A stretch of DNA of 64,000 bases, taken from contig JABVXU010000041.1 of the NCBI GenBank assembly GCA_013365365.1, positions 62,001 to 126,000 of the forward strand, in the 5' to 3' direction. Each line of letters opens with the position of its first letter. Positions within the stretch are counted from its first letter, which is position 1. Shown piece after piece: positions 25,206-37,465 of the stretch. The position numbers and the translations under genes are program-made. This DNA is from Cruorifilaria tuberocauda. Taxonomy: Eukaryota > Nematoda > Chromadorea > Rhabditida > Onchocercidae. A model generated the notes under the pieces. The model was given only the letters and a program-made list of their open reading frames with translations. It was not told where the DNA came from and did no database searches.

Positions 25206-28200
25206 TCAATTTAACAACTTTTTCCACTGAAAAGGCTCGTTTTTGGCAGTGAACGATAACATCAAATAAATAAAACTTCCAGAACCATCACTAAAGCAAG
25301 ATTAGAAAAGTGATCTGGTTTAGAAAGTAGTGGATATGATTTCCTTTTTTCGCTTACTATGTTTAGACTACTTAAAATTTTGTTAACCAATATTACCTCG
25401 TTTGTATCCAATAATTCTGCCTTTAAGAATTCATACTGCGATTTACAGAAGTGATTCCAATCGTTCGATTGTGAATCAACTTCCTAAATGAATTTCCAAG
25501 TCTTGAAAATATTTTGTATACCGTCAATGAACAATTAAAATGTCGAGAATTTCAACGTGTAATTAAAACAGGCCAAAATTACATTTTCTAGCACGTGAAA
25601 TGAATGAAGTAATTTATGCAGCAAGAATTTAAATACCATTACACGATTTTATTTCTTTCATTGTCATTCAAAATTTAATTTTTACTAATTTACAATAACA
25701 TACAGATTTTTTAACGGGAAAGCAACTTTCTTGCGCAATATGTTTTGTCGAATTAATAAAAGTGTTGAAGAAATAACGTGCTGCTTGAGGACGTCGTTTA
25801 AAATCGGATAATGTAAAATATGTTGATGAACGTGGTGACACTATATCTTTTAACTTAAAAACTTTTTGTAGAAATGAAACATAATTTAAGAAAGGATTGA
25901 AACTTAAAGAAACATGGTTAGTATTCTTGAATAGCTATTTTTGATGCAACGAAGGAACTGTTAAGTACAGTGGAAATCATTCTGTATGTTAATATCTCTA
26001 TAGATATTGCTAGTTTTGAAAATAAAAAAAATTTCACCATATTTACTAAATTATTGAATGTTAATGTTTCTATATTCGAACGGGTAAGATTTGCCATCAT
26101 GGCTTTATAAAATCGTTCCATTTCATCAAATGAAATGCGGCCATCTCCATTTAAATCCATTATTCGGAACCAGTATTCGATGCTTAAATCACAAATTTCT
26201 TCATGCTAAATCTTTTTAAATTTAGACTTCAAATATTCATTCTAAATATGTAGAATACCATTCAATCACAGTGCGAGAGGGATAGTAAGTAAGTTCAAGA
26301 CAAATAATGTAAAAATCTGATGAAATACTACTAAAAATTACTAGCGAAAACTGGATGGATATAGTAAGCCTTCATAGTTAAATTAAACAGGCTAAATTTA
26401 ATCACTACAACATATGCGACTGCGTTCAAAGTATAATTACTTTATTTTCAATAACTTCAATGAGACTTGAGGTTGTTTGATAAATTCAAATAAATGATTT
26501 TTTATGAAGACACAAAAATAACATTTACCTTTTCGGGTGACATTTATCAACTTCTGCCAATAAAAAATTGACAAATGCAATGTAGTCAATAGTTTGATTC
26601 ATTGAACTATTCATCGACACAGTTCCAGAAAAAATACGTTTCACTACCAAATTTGTTAATGCTAAAACTCTTCAGCTTGAAATTAATTTCGAAATATTAA
26701 CTGCTTAACTCTTATTAATTAAGTCACCGTAATAGAAATCTAAGGTTAACAGTCAAAAATAATGCCTTGGATGAGTTCCACACAGTATATGGCTTCGCAA
26801 TTAGAAATTATTCGCCAAATTAATAGTTTTTTCCGATCACAACAGAACTTACCACCATTCGAATAACGAGAAAGATCAAATGGTGTTAAGTGATCCTTTT
26901 CACCTGTATCTAACATATAAAAGTTGCAGAAAATAACGTAAAAATGCTCGTAACTAAAAAATTCACGTTCTTCATTAACACCTGCTCTTTCCAGCATCTT
27001 GATTGCCTGCAACATTTTTCGAAAAATTCTAAGGCAATCGAAATAGGACAAATGAGAAACATTTGATTTAGGTGAGCGGAATTTTGTTAAATTAAAAAGA
27101 CTTCATTTGACATGCACTAGCGCCTCACTTATACTATGCCATTAGGATTGCTTATAGCAAATATTGGTAGACGATACAAAAAATTCACCTTTAGCAGATT
27201 TGATGATCGCAATTCTGCTATTGAAATACTTTTTTTCCAAGAATGACATGCAGTCCAGAAAATTCGTGCTGTTACCTAAAATTTTAACACTTAGAATTAA
27301 ACTGACAATTATTATAAAGAAAAAATCCTCCATAACTGTTTCTATGTATGCTTGATGGAATTCGACTGCTTCTGTCAAGAAGCCCAGTGAAGGTAATGTC
27401 TCAATCCAGTCCTGAATAAGTGCTTTAAAATCATCTGCAATTAGGAAATTCCGGTTTCCATTCGTTAAGATGTAGACAAAACGTGCAGCATCATCGTGAG
27501 CACTTTCCTCAAATCTGAAAATATGTCCAATTTAATAAAATTTTCAAGAACAAAAAAAATATTTTCTTCAATTAAGTTAAAAAATGGATGCTTACTGTTT
27601 CACAGATGATTTGATTTTTTAAAAACATACTTTTTCCACCAACTTGCAAACCCATTAAAAGTAATGAAGTTCGAAATTGAGACAGAAATACAATTGTAAA
27701 GTGGTCGTTTCCAGAGTGAACATAGTCCGGATGCCAAACAAAGTTCTCGCATACGCAGTAAATTAATCCAAAACAAAAATACAATAAGCAAATTTTCACT
27801 ATTTTAATCCTAACCTTATTTTTAATAGGTAATACTTCTTCCAGTTCAAATAATTGATATTCTGTATAAAAATTGCACAATTCATTATATGTCACATTCG
27901 TTCACATAATAATGCTCCTACCCTTTCCTCTCTAAACTTCTCAATTAATTTATAGTAAGTGTTATACCTGATTATTATATTTGAGAAATAGTTCGCTCAC
28001 GGCTTCTAGATTGGAGCAACTTTTTTTTGGAATACCCCAAGGATAGTGAAAACTAAAATATATATTAATGTAAGAGAATTGAGCGTTAATCGAATTTTTC
28101 AATATTTTTAAAATTTAAAATTTAAATCAAATTTAAAAACTAATATACCGTGGAATGCTAAATAATGTTGGTTCAGCTTTTTTAAGAATGTCCGCTTTGT

Positions 28201-29274
28201 GTAGCATTGAGGAGTTAAGATTGTTTGATAAAAGCGCCTCGAAGGAGCTGAAATTTGGAAAAAAACATAGATTTTCGAATGATTTCGAGTACTGTCGGAA
28301 TTCATCAAATTTAAAATTCGTATTTGATAAAATTCCTACCTTTCATTCCGTTTTTCTTCAATTTTTTCAGGAGCTGACACACGAACGTTTTCCTAAAATA
28401 ATCGAAGTGCCATTTCAAATGGGTCATTTCATAGATGAGCAAAGCCTACAAGTTTCACCTAATTCTGTCGAGAAAAGGAAATTTTCAAATCTCTTTATTT
28501 ATTGCACTAACTTACCTGAGGATTTTTTCGCTCTTTCTCATTAACTATCTCCCATAGAACCAATTTTTTTTCGTTAAATTTTCAACAGCAAATTCAATTT
28601 AACATCACGAGACATAAAAGAACAATAAACAAAAATTCACGAAATTTTTACGATCTACGTTTTCTCGTCCTGTCGCATGTGCTTATAATTTGAGAAACAA
28701 AATGTATCATTATAAGCAATCATTATAATGTGGGTCTGTGCCAGTCTACAGCGTTTCAAGGTATCCATCCATTTTCGTTCGAAACAAGATTTCTTTTTTT
28801 TTAAATTGAATGCAAAGGAAATTCTTGCAAATTACTGGATACATATTATAGTAAGAATTAATTATAAGTTTTATAAGTATTGCATGCTTCCTGAACTACT
28901 GAAATCTCTCTCATCCCTGAGAAATATTACGATGAGAAAAAAATCAGGAAAGACTTCCTTCCGATCTTTAATAAAAGAGGTACATATTTTTCAGGATATT
29001 ATGAAATCAATAGTTTTTGTTGATTGAATACTAATTAATCTAATATACATAAGGTTTTAAGTTGTTAATTTCTAAAGTTCAATGTTTTGCATAATAAATA
29101 AGTTTGAACCATTAAAAAATTTGATCGCACCGAAAGAAAAGACAATGTGCACGAAGCGACATCATTATCAGCGACATCATGATCATCAGGAATTGCGTTA
29201 CTCGATAAAATTCTAAAGGTGGTATTGAAAGCGCCTTGATCATCTTCAATCATATCACTATCCAATAGTTTCAT
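25206..29274 (-). CDS. Protein phosphatase 2A regulatory subunit B'' (PR72/PPP2R3 type)
   Basis: B'' subunits target the PP2A core enzyme and bind calcium through EF-hands. Exons: 29131-29274, 28516-28548 (optional), 28340-28392, 28149-28247, 27968-28052, 27815-27861, 27631-27745, 27337-27514, 27189-27275, 26853-27006, 26529-26661, 26038-26182, 25704-25853, 25397-25483, 25206-25226. Landmarks: the family entry motif SIPRFHYPWGIPKKSCSN; SLWKRPLYN; VTARIFWTACHSWKKSI; FFSYEHFYVIFCNFYMLDTG and PFDLSRYSNG; SIEYWFRIMDLNGDG followed by RISFDEMERFY, a canonical EF-hand with D, N, D, R, S, E positions; and a C-terminal SNDWNHFCKSQYE. From 27745 to the stop every junction is in phase. The two junctions around 27815-27861 are each one base out of phase (see findings). 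The acidic first exon is tentative. B'' identity is firm; the exact subtype is not. Confidence 0.9.
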
Positions 29275-29474
29275 TGGTTGTAGAGTTTCGAAATGTAACT
29301 ATAATTTTAAACATCGTTTATTTCTGAAAAGTAATAGAGTTTTGAAAGATTTGATACACAAATAATTTTCGTCGAATAAATTTTATTAGATAAATGAAGA
29401 ATTTTTCAGGTATATGAAAAGTATGAAGATGAAGGAGATCCAACAATTTCAAAAGCATTTTTTACTTAAATTTT

Positions 29475-32120
29475 TTAAAGCGAATCATAAATCCTACAAA
29501 TTGCGTTGATAACGTATACCGTATTTGTATTTTCTCCAACTAATGCTTTGTCATACGTATTTTCATTCGAGATTATAATTTGTTTGTTGCAGTTCCAAGC
29601 ATTTTCTTGATCTTGCCTAAAATTTCCAAACGTAAGACTAAAACTATGATCAGTTCTTTTCGCTCTCTGTCATGAAAAGCAGAAATGTCTGATACATATA
29701 ATCACGATTGAGAAGCAAACTTACTTCCTTGATGCTTCCAAAAGCTTTATGGATATCTCAGGATTCTGAAAAGGATTGAATCCAGGTCTCATTCATAAAT
29801 ACCGTTTCACTTCAGGCAATCAGACTTATTAGAAAGGTGGATAGATTATAATCATATCAGCTGATGCGCACGAAACTTCATTTTTATCATTTAAAACATC
29901 CGTATACATTGTATTTCCAGGGGGCTTGGAGATGTGTTTCACCATTAGTTAGTGTTAACTATTTCACATGATGCCTTTCCCAGGATTATTTGGACTTAGC
30001 CATGATTTTGAAATTTCCTTGTGAATCTAAGGGAAACTCCTTAATTTGTTTTCTCATATAGTCTATTAGTATCATTTAATTCTAATCATTTATCCATTGA
30101 GAGCTCATCTCTGTTGTTTTGAAATGGTTTATTATCTGTATTTATCGCGTCATTAGTTGAGGGAATTTTAGTATTGAAATTAAAACTCACTTTTAGTCTT
30201 TATTCTCAGCAAGCTTTAATTTTATTTTAATTCTAAAAAAAATTGCTTGTATAATGGAAATAATTTACAAAATTGTGCAAGTTATCAAATTAATAGTACC
30301 ATTATCGACAGTGAAGTATTTATGTCTTTACTATTTTCCATTTCGGTTTCATTGTTAGCAACATTTACTTCAGGCCCGCAGAAACCTGCGCTGAAACGCG
30401 AAAACTAGTTTTCATGAGAAAGTAAGAATAATCCTCAAATTCCAAATCAGATTTTTCAAAACTAAGTTAAAAATAGTATGTACAGAAGAAATCTATCACT
30501 TCAAATATTTATTGTCCATAAAGCAAACTTTACAGTATAAGTTTTAAATGTAATACAACAAGATTCTAATCAGCGAAACTAGTATAGATGAAATGAAAAA
30601 TGAAGAACAGAACAAACCTTTGAGAATACAAACTTTTTTGAGGCATGTGTACGGCGTAAAAGGATTGTGGAGATGACACTTCACTCTAAATATATTGTTC
30701 ATGGTTAAATTTAGTTTCAAAAAAGCGAAAACTAGAAGTAAGGTGGAATTCAATAATTCTTGCTTTGACAAAGAAAATAAGATATACAGTTCCATCAACA
30801 TTTATTCTAAAAATTTGCAAATCTCAATTATATATTTTTCAAGTCTAACTTATTTCAGCTACTGAAATATTTGATACTTTAACAATGTGAAATGTAAGTA
30901 CTTACGGCTACATGCATGAGATCAGATTTCGAACTTGACATAGGAACATATGATGGTGAAACTGATGGCAGTAATGTTGCTGAATTATTTTGCTGTGTAA
31001 CTGCAACTCCACTGATATATTTCTTATCATTAATTTCCTTTGATAGTCCACCTTGATTCATTGTCTTCAATGCAGAACTATCATTATTATTGCCATCATC
31101 AGTTGGAACTTCAGCAGCATTTTGATATAGTCCTGTTTTCTTCGATTTCTGCAAAATACACACAACTATGCAATCTTAGAACATTATGATATTTTATATA
31201 ATAAATTTTTTCAATTTTTTTTTCTCATGACATCGATGATCTTTCGTATCATTTCAAATATAACCAATTGATAATTTTTCAAATCAATTTCTCGACTAAA
31301 GGAAGGAGAAGAAATAAGGAAGATACTTCGATGCAATATACTAGGATGACGAACGTCAATAAAGGATTGGAGTAAAATAAAAGTACAAAAATTGTACCGA
31401 TACGAAAGTATGAAATGCAAATGCTAAGAGTAGTCCTACGGATTTACCACCTAGCGAGCATCGTTTATCTTTTAATCGCAGCTCCTTGATCAACCGTTGA
31501 CACACAAATATGGAAAATGATGTAAGTCATCATTTTAACAATTTATTTTAAATTCGTATTTGAGCAAGTTCGAAAATTAAATAGAAATTCTTACTTATTT
31601 TATTTTTCGATCTTTTTAGTTTATATGAAATTTATATGTAATTTTAAGAACATCAGATTTCATTATAACTTCAATTTTAAACAACTCACTGACATCAACC
31701 AAAGATAGAGAAATAAAGAAAAAGAGGAAAATGTCTATGTTTTCTTTCTGTAGAACTGCTAATTTTTGACCAGTTGTTTAATAATATAATTAAGGAATCA
31801 TTTAATGAGAAACATACTATTTCAAACGATGTTTGCATACTTTCGAAGGATTCGCCCTTGTTGCCTTGACTTTCTGAATCTGAATAGAAAAAAATAAGCA
31901 ACCTACGCTTAAACAAAATAAAGACCATTTAAATTCGTTAATTACAAAACAACATTTATTATCTGAAAGGAAAAGGTTTGTGTACTGAAGATGGCCCCAA
32001 CAAAGACCCGTAAGATACCAGTGAAACAGGTCAAAATGAGGCAACATGGGAAAATCAATAGCTGGTCAGTAAGTTTCACCCCAATAAGAATCATATCCTA
32101 AAAGACACCATACCTGTCAT
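29475..32120 (-). CDS. Unrecognised chimeric paralog (gene B), shares exons 1-2 with gene A
   Basis: Exons: 32114-32120 (ATGACAG, as in gene A), 31818-31879, 30906-31148, 30618-30685, 30369-30390, 29725-29765, 29475-29616. All junctions are in phase; the product is about 194 residues. Alternatively the fifth exon reads on to a TGA at 30285, giving 161 residues. The N-terminus, MTDSESQGNKGESFESMQTS, is plainly related to gene A, but the 243-bp third exon (Asn/Ser-rich, ending SSSKSDLMHVA) and everything after it have no counterpart there. Gene A's third exon is missing from this copy. Low-complexity, polar, no membrane segment; function unknown. Splice sites are good throughout (GTATGG, GTATGT, GTAAGT, GTAAAT, GTAAGT donors). 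Which 3' end is used, and whether the gene is expressed, cannot be told from the sequence. Confidence 0.6.
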
Positions 32121-32130
32121 CTTGCACCGT
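31430..32130. repeat. Diverged duplication, copy 2 (partner at 23060-24050)
   Basis: This copy has lost gene A's exon 3 and the minisatellite. It keeps exons 1 and 2 and recognisable intron blocks. The small TAG-ending exon of copy 1 is also visible here (around 31450-31490), but its acceptor AG has become AA. Confidence 0.8.
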
Positions 32131-33048
32131 TCTTCTTACAATTCATTTTTTCACACGCTTTCTTTCCTTTTATATCGGCAACAAAATATGCAAATTTACC
32201 TAAGATAAATCAGAGTCAATATGCAAATTTATCTTAGATAATTCAAACTTAGAAATTCGATGACAAACGTTAAACTATTTGTTAAATAAAAATTGATTAA
32301 CTGAACAAATTAGATACCTTCCTGATAGAACAGGTGGTCAAAAGCTTACTTAAATATCATTTTCTAGATAATTCTACTTTTTTGAGCTTGCATTTTCATT
32401 CATACATTTCTTGCGCAACCTATCTGCGATGATAAATTTTTGTATTATTTCATTTTGATTCCAACATTAAGATTTTCAATCGTTTTCATATGTACCTATA
32501 ATTACTCATGTGAGATGGCTTAATTCATATAAAAATTCAAAACTTTTATTTTCAAGCATTTCCAAATGTAATGGACAGATATTTCTTCTAAATGAAACGG
32601 AGACTTCTCAGCATTTTTACTTTTGGTAAAGAAGCCAAATTTGACTGATATGATGCAACATCTCAGTTTTCGCTCACATGTGATCCGGAAAATTTTTCGC
32701 ATGCGTCATCTTAGTCAATGGATATAGAACTTTCGAGTTGTATACGTGTCATTTGTGAATATACGTCGCAAAGAATGATTCGTTTTGCAAACTTTCAGTC
32801 AACATTTTCCTTTTGCAACTTCAACATTATATCTTGTCCAGCAAAAATAATATTATACTTACATTCGATCCAAAATTATTTTACTAAGCATTTAGAGCTT
32901 CATTACTTCATTACTTCATTACTCATGAATCAGACTGTAAGTTCAAGCGGTGAACAATTTTTATAGTCCGCACAACATGACAAAATAATGATTTTTAATT
33001 TGATAGTGAAAATTAAAAGAGCAATATAATGGAAAATGACATAGATAA
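32131..33048. other. Intergenic between gene B and LACTB
   Basis: About 0.9 kb, AT-rich, upstream of gene B on the minus strand and downstream of the LACTB stop. A short tandem run of CATTACTT lies near 32900-32925. No exon was supported. Confidence 0.5.
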
Positions 33049-36000
33049 CTATAACGTTTCGGTAAAAGCAGCAGAACCGAAAATTTCAACAATTTCCATA
33101 GCTAATTGTGTAAGTTCTCCACATTCATGTAAATTTGTAAGAATGGCAACGCAAATTCCATCAATGTTGCTGAAATTATGGCCCGGTTTGATAAGGAGAA
33201 CAGATGATGCACCCACAGCGATACCAGTGTGCAAAAAAACTCCTTTTCGTGGCCAGGTATCACTTAGGCCTCCATATTTTTGGTCCTCTCCATCGATTTT
33301 GTACCAACCAAGAGCGTACACATTTCCTCGATGATCAGAAATTTCACCTTTCCAAAAAGTTTTCATGGTTTCAGCGTCGAGCAAAGGTTTCATTCCATCA
33401 TTTTCGACTGATGACTGTTGCGCTGCATGATAGCTGAAAATGGTGAAATTAGTTTAACATTCATAGTTTTCAATTTATTTGTAGATTACAAATCCAGCAA
33501 TACTGAGTTCAAATTTACCTGTAAAGCATTGCATTAGCAAAAATAAGTAAATCGGTGACAGTGGATAATAGTCCACCACCAGCCCATTTGCTTGAATTGT
33601 CTACTTCCGGAACATTTTTTAATTTGTGATCCGGATCGCGGTAATAATATCTAAAACAAACACAGCAAGATGTCTGATTGAGATTTTTAGAAAATACATA
33701 AGAATTTCATAAGTTATTTCGTAAGGAGCTTCTACTAGAAGAATTTAGTTGGGAACAACACTACAAGCCGCGAGTAACCCTACATGGACATTTGCTTGAA
33801 ATAAGATTCCACTCATCTGACCATTCTGAGACTGTTTATCTACGGGTCAAACTTCAGCTATTCCTGTGCATTTCGTAGCGTCAAGTCTTGTATTTCTTAG
33901 TTTAAAAAATTAAACTAATAATGAAACAAAACCAATCCGATATTATGAGGAAGTAAGCAAAAAACTTGATACGAAATACAAAAATACCTGGCTCGATTAG
34001 TGATTAGAGGAAAATTGAGGTCCAGGTATGAGTGATTCATTCCTAATTCCCGGAATAAATTTGTTATTTGTTCTACATAGCTTTTATTGGCTGCTTTCTC
34101 TAATGCTGCACTGAGTAAGGTGAATCCGTGGGTTGTGTACTCGAATTTACTTCCCGGTTCTGCTACTAAGTCATCATGTTTGAAAATTTCCAGCGCATCT
34201 TTTACAGAATCGTAGTGAATATTGGAAAAAAACTCAGATTTGTCTCTGAGCTCGATACTTTGATGTCGCGTTGAATTGCTTTTGCCATATTTCTCCTGGA
34301 AGATTATATCGTTAAAAAAAATCATTTCAATTAATATGTTAAATAAAAAAATACTTTATTTACTTTATATTAAAACCGATAGAATGCTTAAAAATAATGT
34401 TAAGATGACCAGCAACGAGCCTCTTTTGAATGCAATATTAGAGGACATCGATGTACACGCAAATCAAGCACTAGATCCCTAATTGTACCGTTATTGACTC
34501 GCATTTACCAGAAATAAAATATAATATAAATATTGATATCAATCAAGCAAAGCCATTTGATCTATCCAATATCCAGAAAAGTATAATTACGTCGGAATTT
34601 TGAGTTCAGTGAGTCAGGATGACGCAGTAATGTCACTATGACCCACTCAATTCAAAACTTAATCTTACAAGAGCGATTTGTACACACAAGAAATTTGGAA
34701 AGAGAAAGAACACAGGCATACCTTATATTTTATGTTTATTTTATGCAATAAATCCTTGACATTACCATCAATTCCTGTTTCAGCGGCTTTTCTTAGCTCT
34801 CGCACAAAATCTTCTACTGTCGGCTCAACCGGCTGTAACACAAATAAGAAAAGTGGAAAAATATTAAAAACAAACGACCATGAGCCACAAAGATTTTCAC
34901 ATGAGGTACGAGTATCTCGTGATACAGGATTGGTGAGATTCGGACAGGACTTCATGGCTCTTGTTATTTGTTGGGTTTTGGTCTGGTTCGTGGGTGAGCA
35001 AGGGAGATGCAGGTTGAGGATATTGAGTAGGTAGGGTTGCTAGAGATTTTAAACAAGCTGATTTTAGGAATACATGGCTTCATTGCTAACAAAACTGTCC
35101 TCATTTTTATCTTCAACCGTCAGCACAAGAGTTGTAAACGCATTTTACCACGAAAAAGTTATTGATCACTACGAACATCCTCGAAATGTAGGAACACTAG
35201 ACAAGAATGATCCGAACGTTGGCACAGGCATTGTTGGGTCACCGGCTTGTGGTGATGTTATGAAACTTCAAATCAAGGTAAATTCTTTTGCAGGATGTAA
35301 ATCGTGAACTACATGAATTTGTAATAATTAATAGAACAAGGGCTGAAAGCCCACTGACTGATTGCATTTTGAAGGCAACGGTCTCACTGCCTATTTCAAT
35401 ACATTTTGCTGTTCATTTGAAAACATCCTTTATATATCACAACGAACGAGTATTAGTTCTGCAAATAAAAAAAAAACGCCGTAGAGAAGTAAAAGTTTAA
35501 AATGGTACATATCGTTCTAAAGTCAGGTCGATGAAAGTGGCAAAATAATTGATGCAAAATTTAAAACATTTGGTTGTGGCTCAGCGATTGCATCAAGTAG
35601 TCTTGCATCCGAATGGATTAAAGGCAAAACAACAGAATATGCATCAAGAATCAAAAATGACGAAATTGCAAAAGAACTTTGTCTGCCTCCAGTCAAACTT
35701 CATTGCTCTAGTAAGTTACGGATGTCTGTATTTCAATATTTTTGCATACTGTCTCTTTACATATGATCATATATAATTAATGCATTTTCTGCAGTGCTAG
35801 CTCAGGATGCAATCCAAGCAGCTCTAAAAGACTACAAGAAAAAACAGGAGAAGTCGAGTGGCTGATTGATATTAAGTAGTTATTATATACATTTAGAGCG
35901 TATTCATTTGTATGCCACTTAAATATTACTAAAATATTTTTGTCCTTGCTTACCTCGTGGTAGTAGATATTCCAATCAAAATACGTGTGCTTTGTTCATA

Positions 36001-36842
36001 TTGTTTGTAAAATAAAACTTAAGAAAGCTTAAGCATATTTTACGACAGATTCCTGTCAGCAAATCCCTTACGGAAGGCTTGCCATATTCTCGTACTTCTT
36101 TCCACCTTTATAATGTGTTTGCATGCATGGAAGCATATCGTAAGATCTCAGGCTTTCCGTCTTATTGCTGTTAGTTACTTGAATAATTGAGAAAATGAAA
36201 TCTGGCTTTGGATTCACGGGTAGTTCCAACAACACGCGTAAAGATGTGTTAAATGCGTGAAGTCCTTACAGTGTGTTTCTTCCCTGGACTGTGCATTATG
36301 TGCCAAATATGCTCAACGGGAACAAAAGCAACGTTTTGGTAAAATGAGAGAAAAAAAGGTAACCATTTTATAATGCCTGATACCGCTTGTATGACTCAAA
36401 AGTTGACGAATGGTTATAGTAACATCTTTCTCGTTATATTTCTTTTTTGGAAAATCTGGCACATAATCCTGCAATGTACTCCTTAGATATAATTTATGAA
36501 AATAAAGCTCCGATTATGTTTTGGTAATTTCTTACATTACCGGTGGTTCTAAACTTTCCTCTCCACTACTGTACGCAAAAAAATTTCCATAATAGATGTC
36601 AGGACCTGAACAGAAGCATCCAAATCAAGCTTTCCGCTCTGGACCAAACGCGCAGCAATGGCAGCTGTTACCGGTTTACTTATGCTGGCAATTCTCATCA
36701 CTGTATCGCTCTTGCACGGTACCAGGTGTTCCACATCTGCGTAACCGTATCCCTGCTCCCAGATACATTGACCATTGCGTGAAACACCTATGGACAATCC
36801 TGGGACTCCATTTCTCACCTGCATGATGTTGATTTTAAACAT
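33049..36842 (-). CDS. LACTB-like mitochondrial serine beta-lactamase-fold protein
   Basis: LACTB proteins descend from bacterial class C penicillin-binding proteins; the mammalian one forms filaments in the mitochondrial intermembrane space and affects lipid metabolism. Exons: 36606-36842 (or from 36818 if an upstream exon exists), 36364-36468, 34722-34832, 33988-34295, 33519-33650, 33049-33433; all in phase, about 425 residues. The catalytic SxxK box is in MRIASISKPVTAA, followed by DYVPDFPKKK and RQLLSHTSGIRHY. Later landmarks are KFEYTTHGFTLLSAALEKAA, SSKWAGGGLLSTVTDLL and HTGIAVGASSVLLIKP, where mammalian LACTB has HTGG. Exon 34722-34832 falls in the family's variable insert and is less certain. 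The N-terminus is short: no mitochondrial presequence is seen, and the exon before 36842 is unresolved. ISCU lies inside the intron 34833-36363 on the other strand. Confidence 0.88.
35055..35073 (+). promoter_or_regulatory. Candidate spliced-leader acceptor of ISCU
   Basis: The sequence GATTTTAG (AG at 35065-35066) lies eight bases before the ISCU start codon, with no upstream coding exon. It fits an SL trans-splice site. Confidence 0.5.
35074..35865 (+). CDS. iscu-1: Iron-sulphur cluster assembly scaffold ISCU
   Basis: Mitochondrial scaffold on which the NFS1-ISD11-frataxin complex builds [2Fe-2S] clusters; reduced ferredoxin supplies electrons. Three exons (35074-35277, 35527-35710, 35795-35865) join in phase to 152 residues, close to the family length. 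The first about 20 residues are Ser/Thr- and Arg/Lys-containing with few acids, as in a mitochondrial presequence. Conserved features: VIDHYEHPRNVGT, SPACGDVMKLQI with the first cluster Cys and neighbouring Asp, FGCGSAIASSS with the second, and LPPVKLHCSMLAQDAI with the IscS/HSC20-region LPPVK motif and third Cys. The whole gene sits inside an intron of the LACTB gene on the opposite strand. FDX2, another member of this pathway, is encoded at 52.4-53.2 kb. Confidence 0.97.
36011..36016 (+). terminator. Polyadenylation signal AATAAA of ISCU
   Basis: AATAAA about 146 nt after the ISCU stop codon, the first canonical hexamer on the plus strand after the gene. Confidence 0.55.
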
Positions 36843-37465
36843 CAGATTGCCCGTATTATTTCATCTAATTCAGTAATGATAGCATTCATTAAATAGCTGT
36901 CTCCATAAACTTTCCCAGTTTTCGAACAAATGATTTAATCCAAACGAATGGTGACTTTATGTGTGGATAGGGAAGGGATTATTCTTGCCTTCGTACTTTC
37001 TCGTTAAAGGATTCCTAAAAGAAGAGCGAGACCTATAAAAGAAAAATGTAAAAGGTTTCTAAACAAACTATTTATGTCTGACTTTGACTCACAAGGTAAT
37101 TCGTAGGTAAGCGATGAAGAATGGTTGGAAAACATATCTGGTATTACTCATTCTGTGTTCCGGAATGAAATCTGAGATTTCAAAATAGCTATGGAATCGG
37201 GAAAGTACAAAAAAGTTGAAAGGATTAGTAGTTACCAATATAACCTCTGCAAATCTCACTACATACAGTGCATTTTTCACACAGAAAGAGTCGAATTAAA
37301 AGTATGTTTCCAGATAGAAACTGCAAATATAACGACATCATGAAACAGAATAGTTTCCAATCAGATTCGTTGGAATCTTCCGAACGTCAAAAGAAATTTG
37401 TGTAAAAAGTTCAAGCAATTCTGTAAAACCATTCAATGCTAACTTCCTTCTATTAATTATTTTCA

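Noticed and set aside
28155..28544. 129-codon plus-strand open frame
   Set aside because: It is the antisense of PP2A B'' exons 28149-28247, 28340-28392 and 28516-28548, whose family motifs read on the minus strand.
29409..29470. Plus-strand exon-like VYEKYEDEGDPTISKAFFT with acceptor and stop
   Set aside because: No upstream plus-strand partner exon, and the region lies at the 3' end of the minus-strand gene B.
33029..33437. Two plus-strand open frames of 77-101 codons
   Set aside because: Shadows of the LACTB terminal exon on the minus strand.
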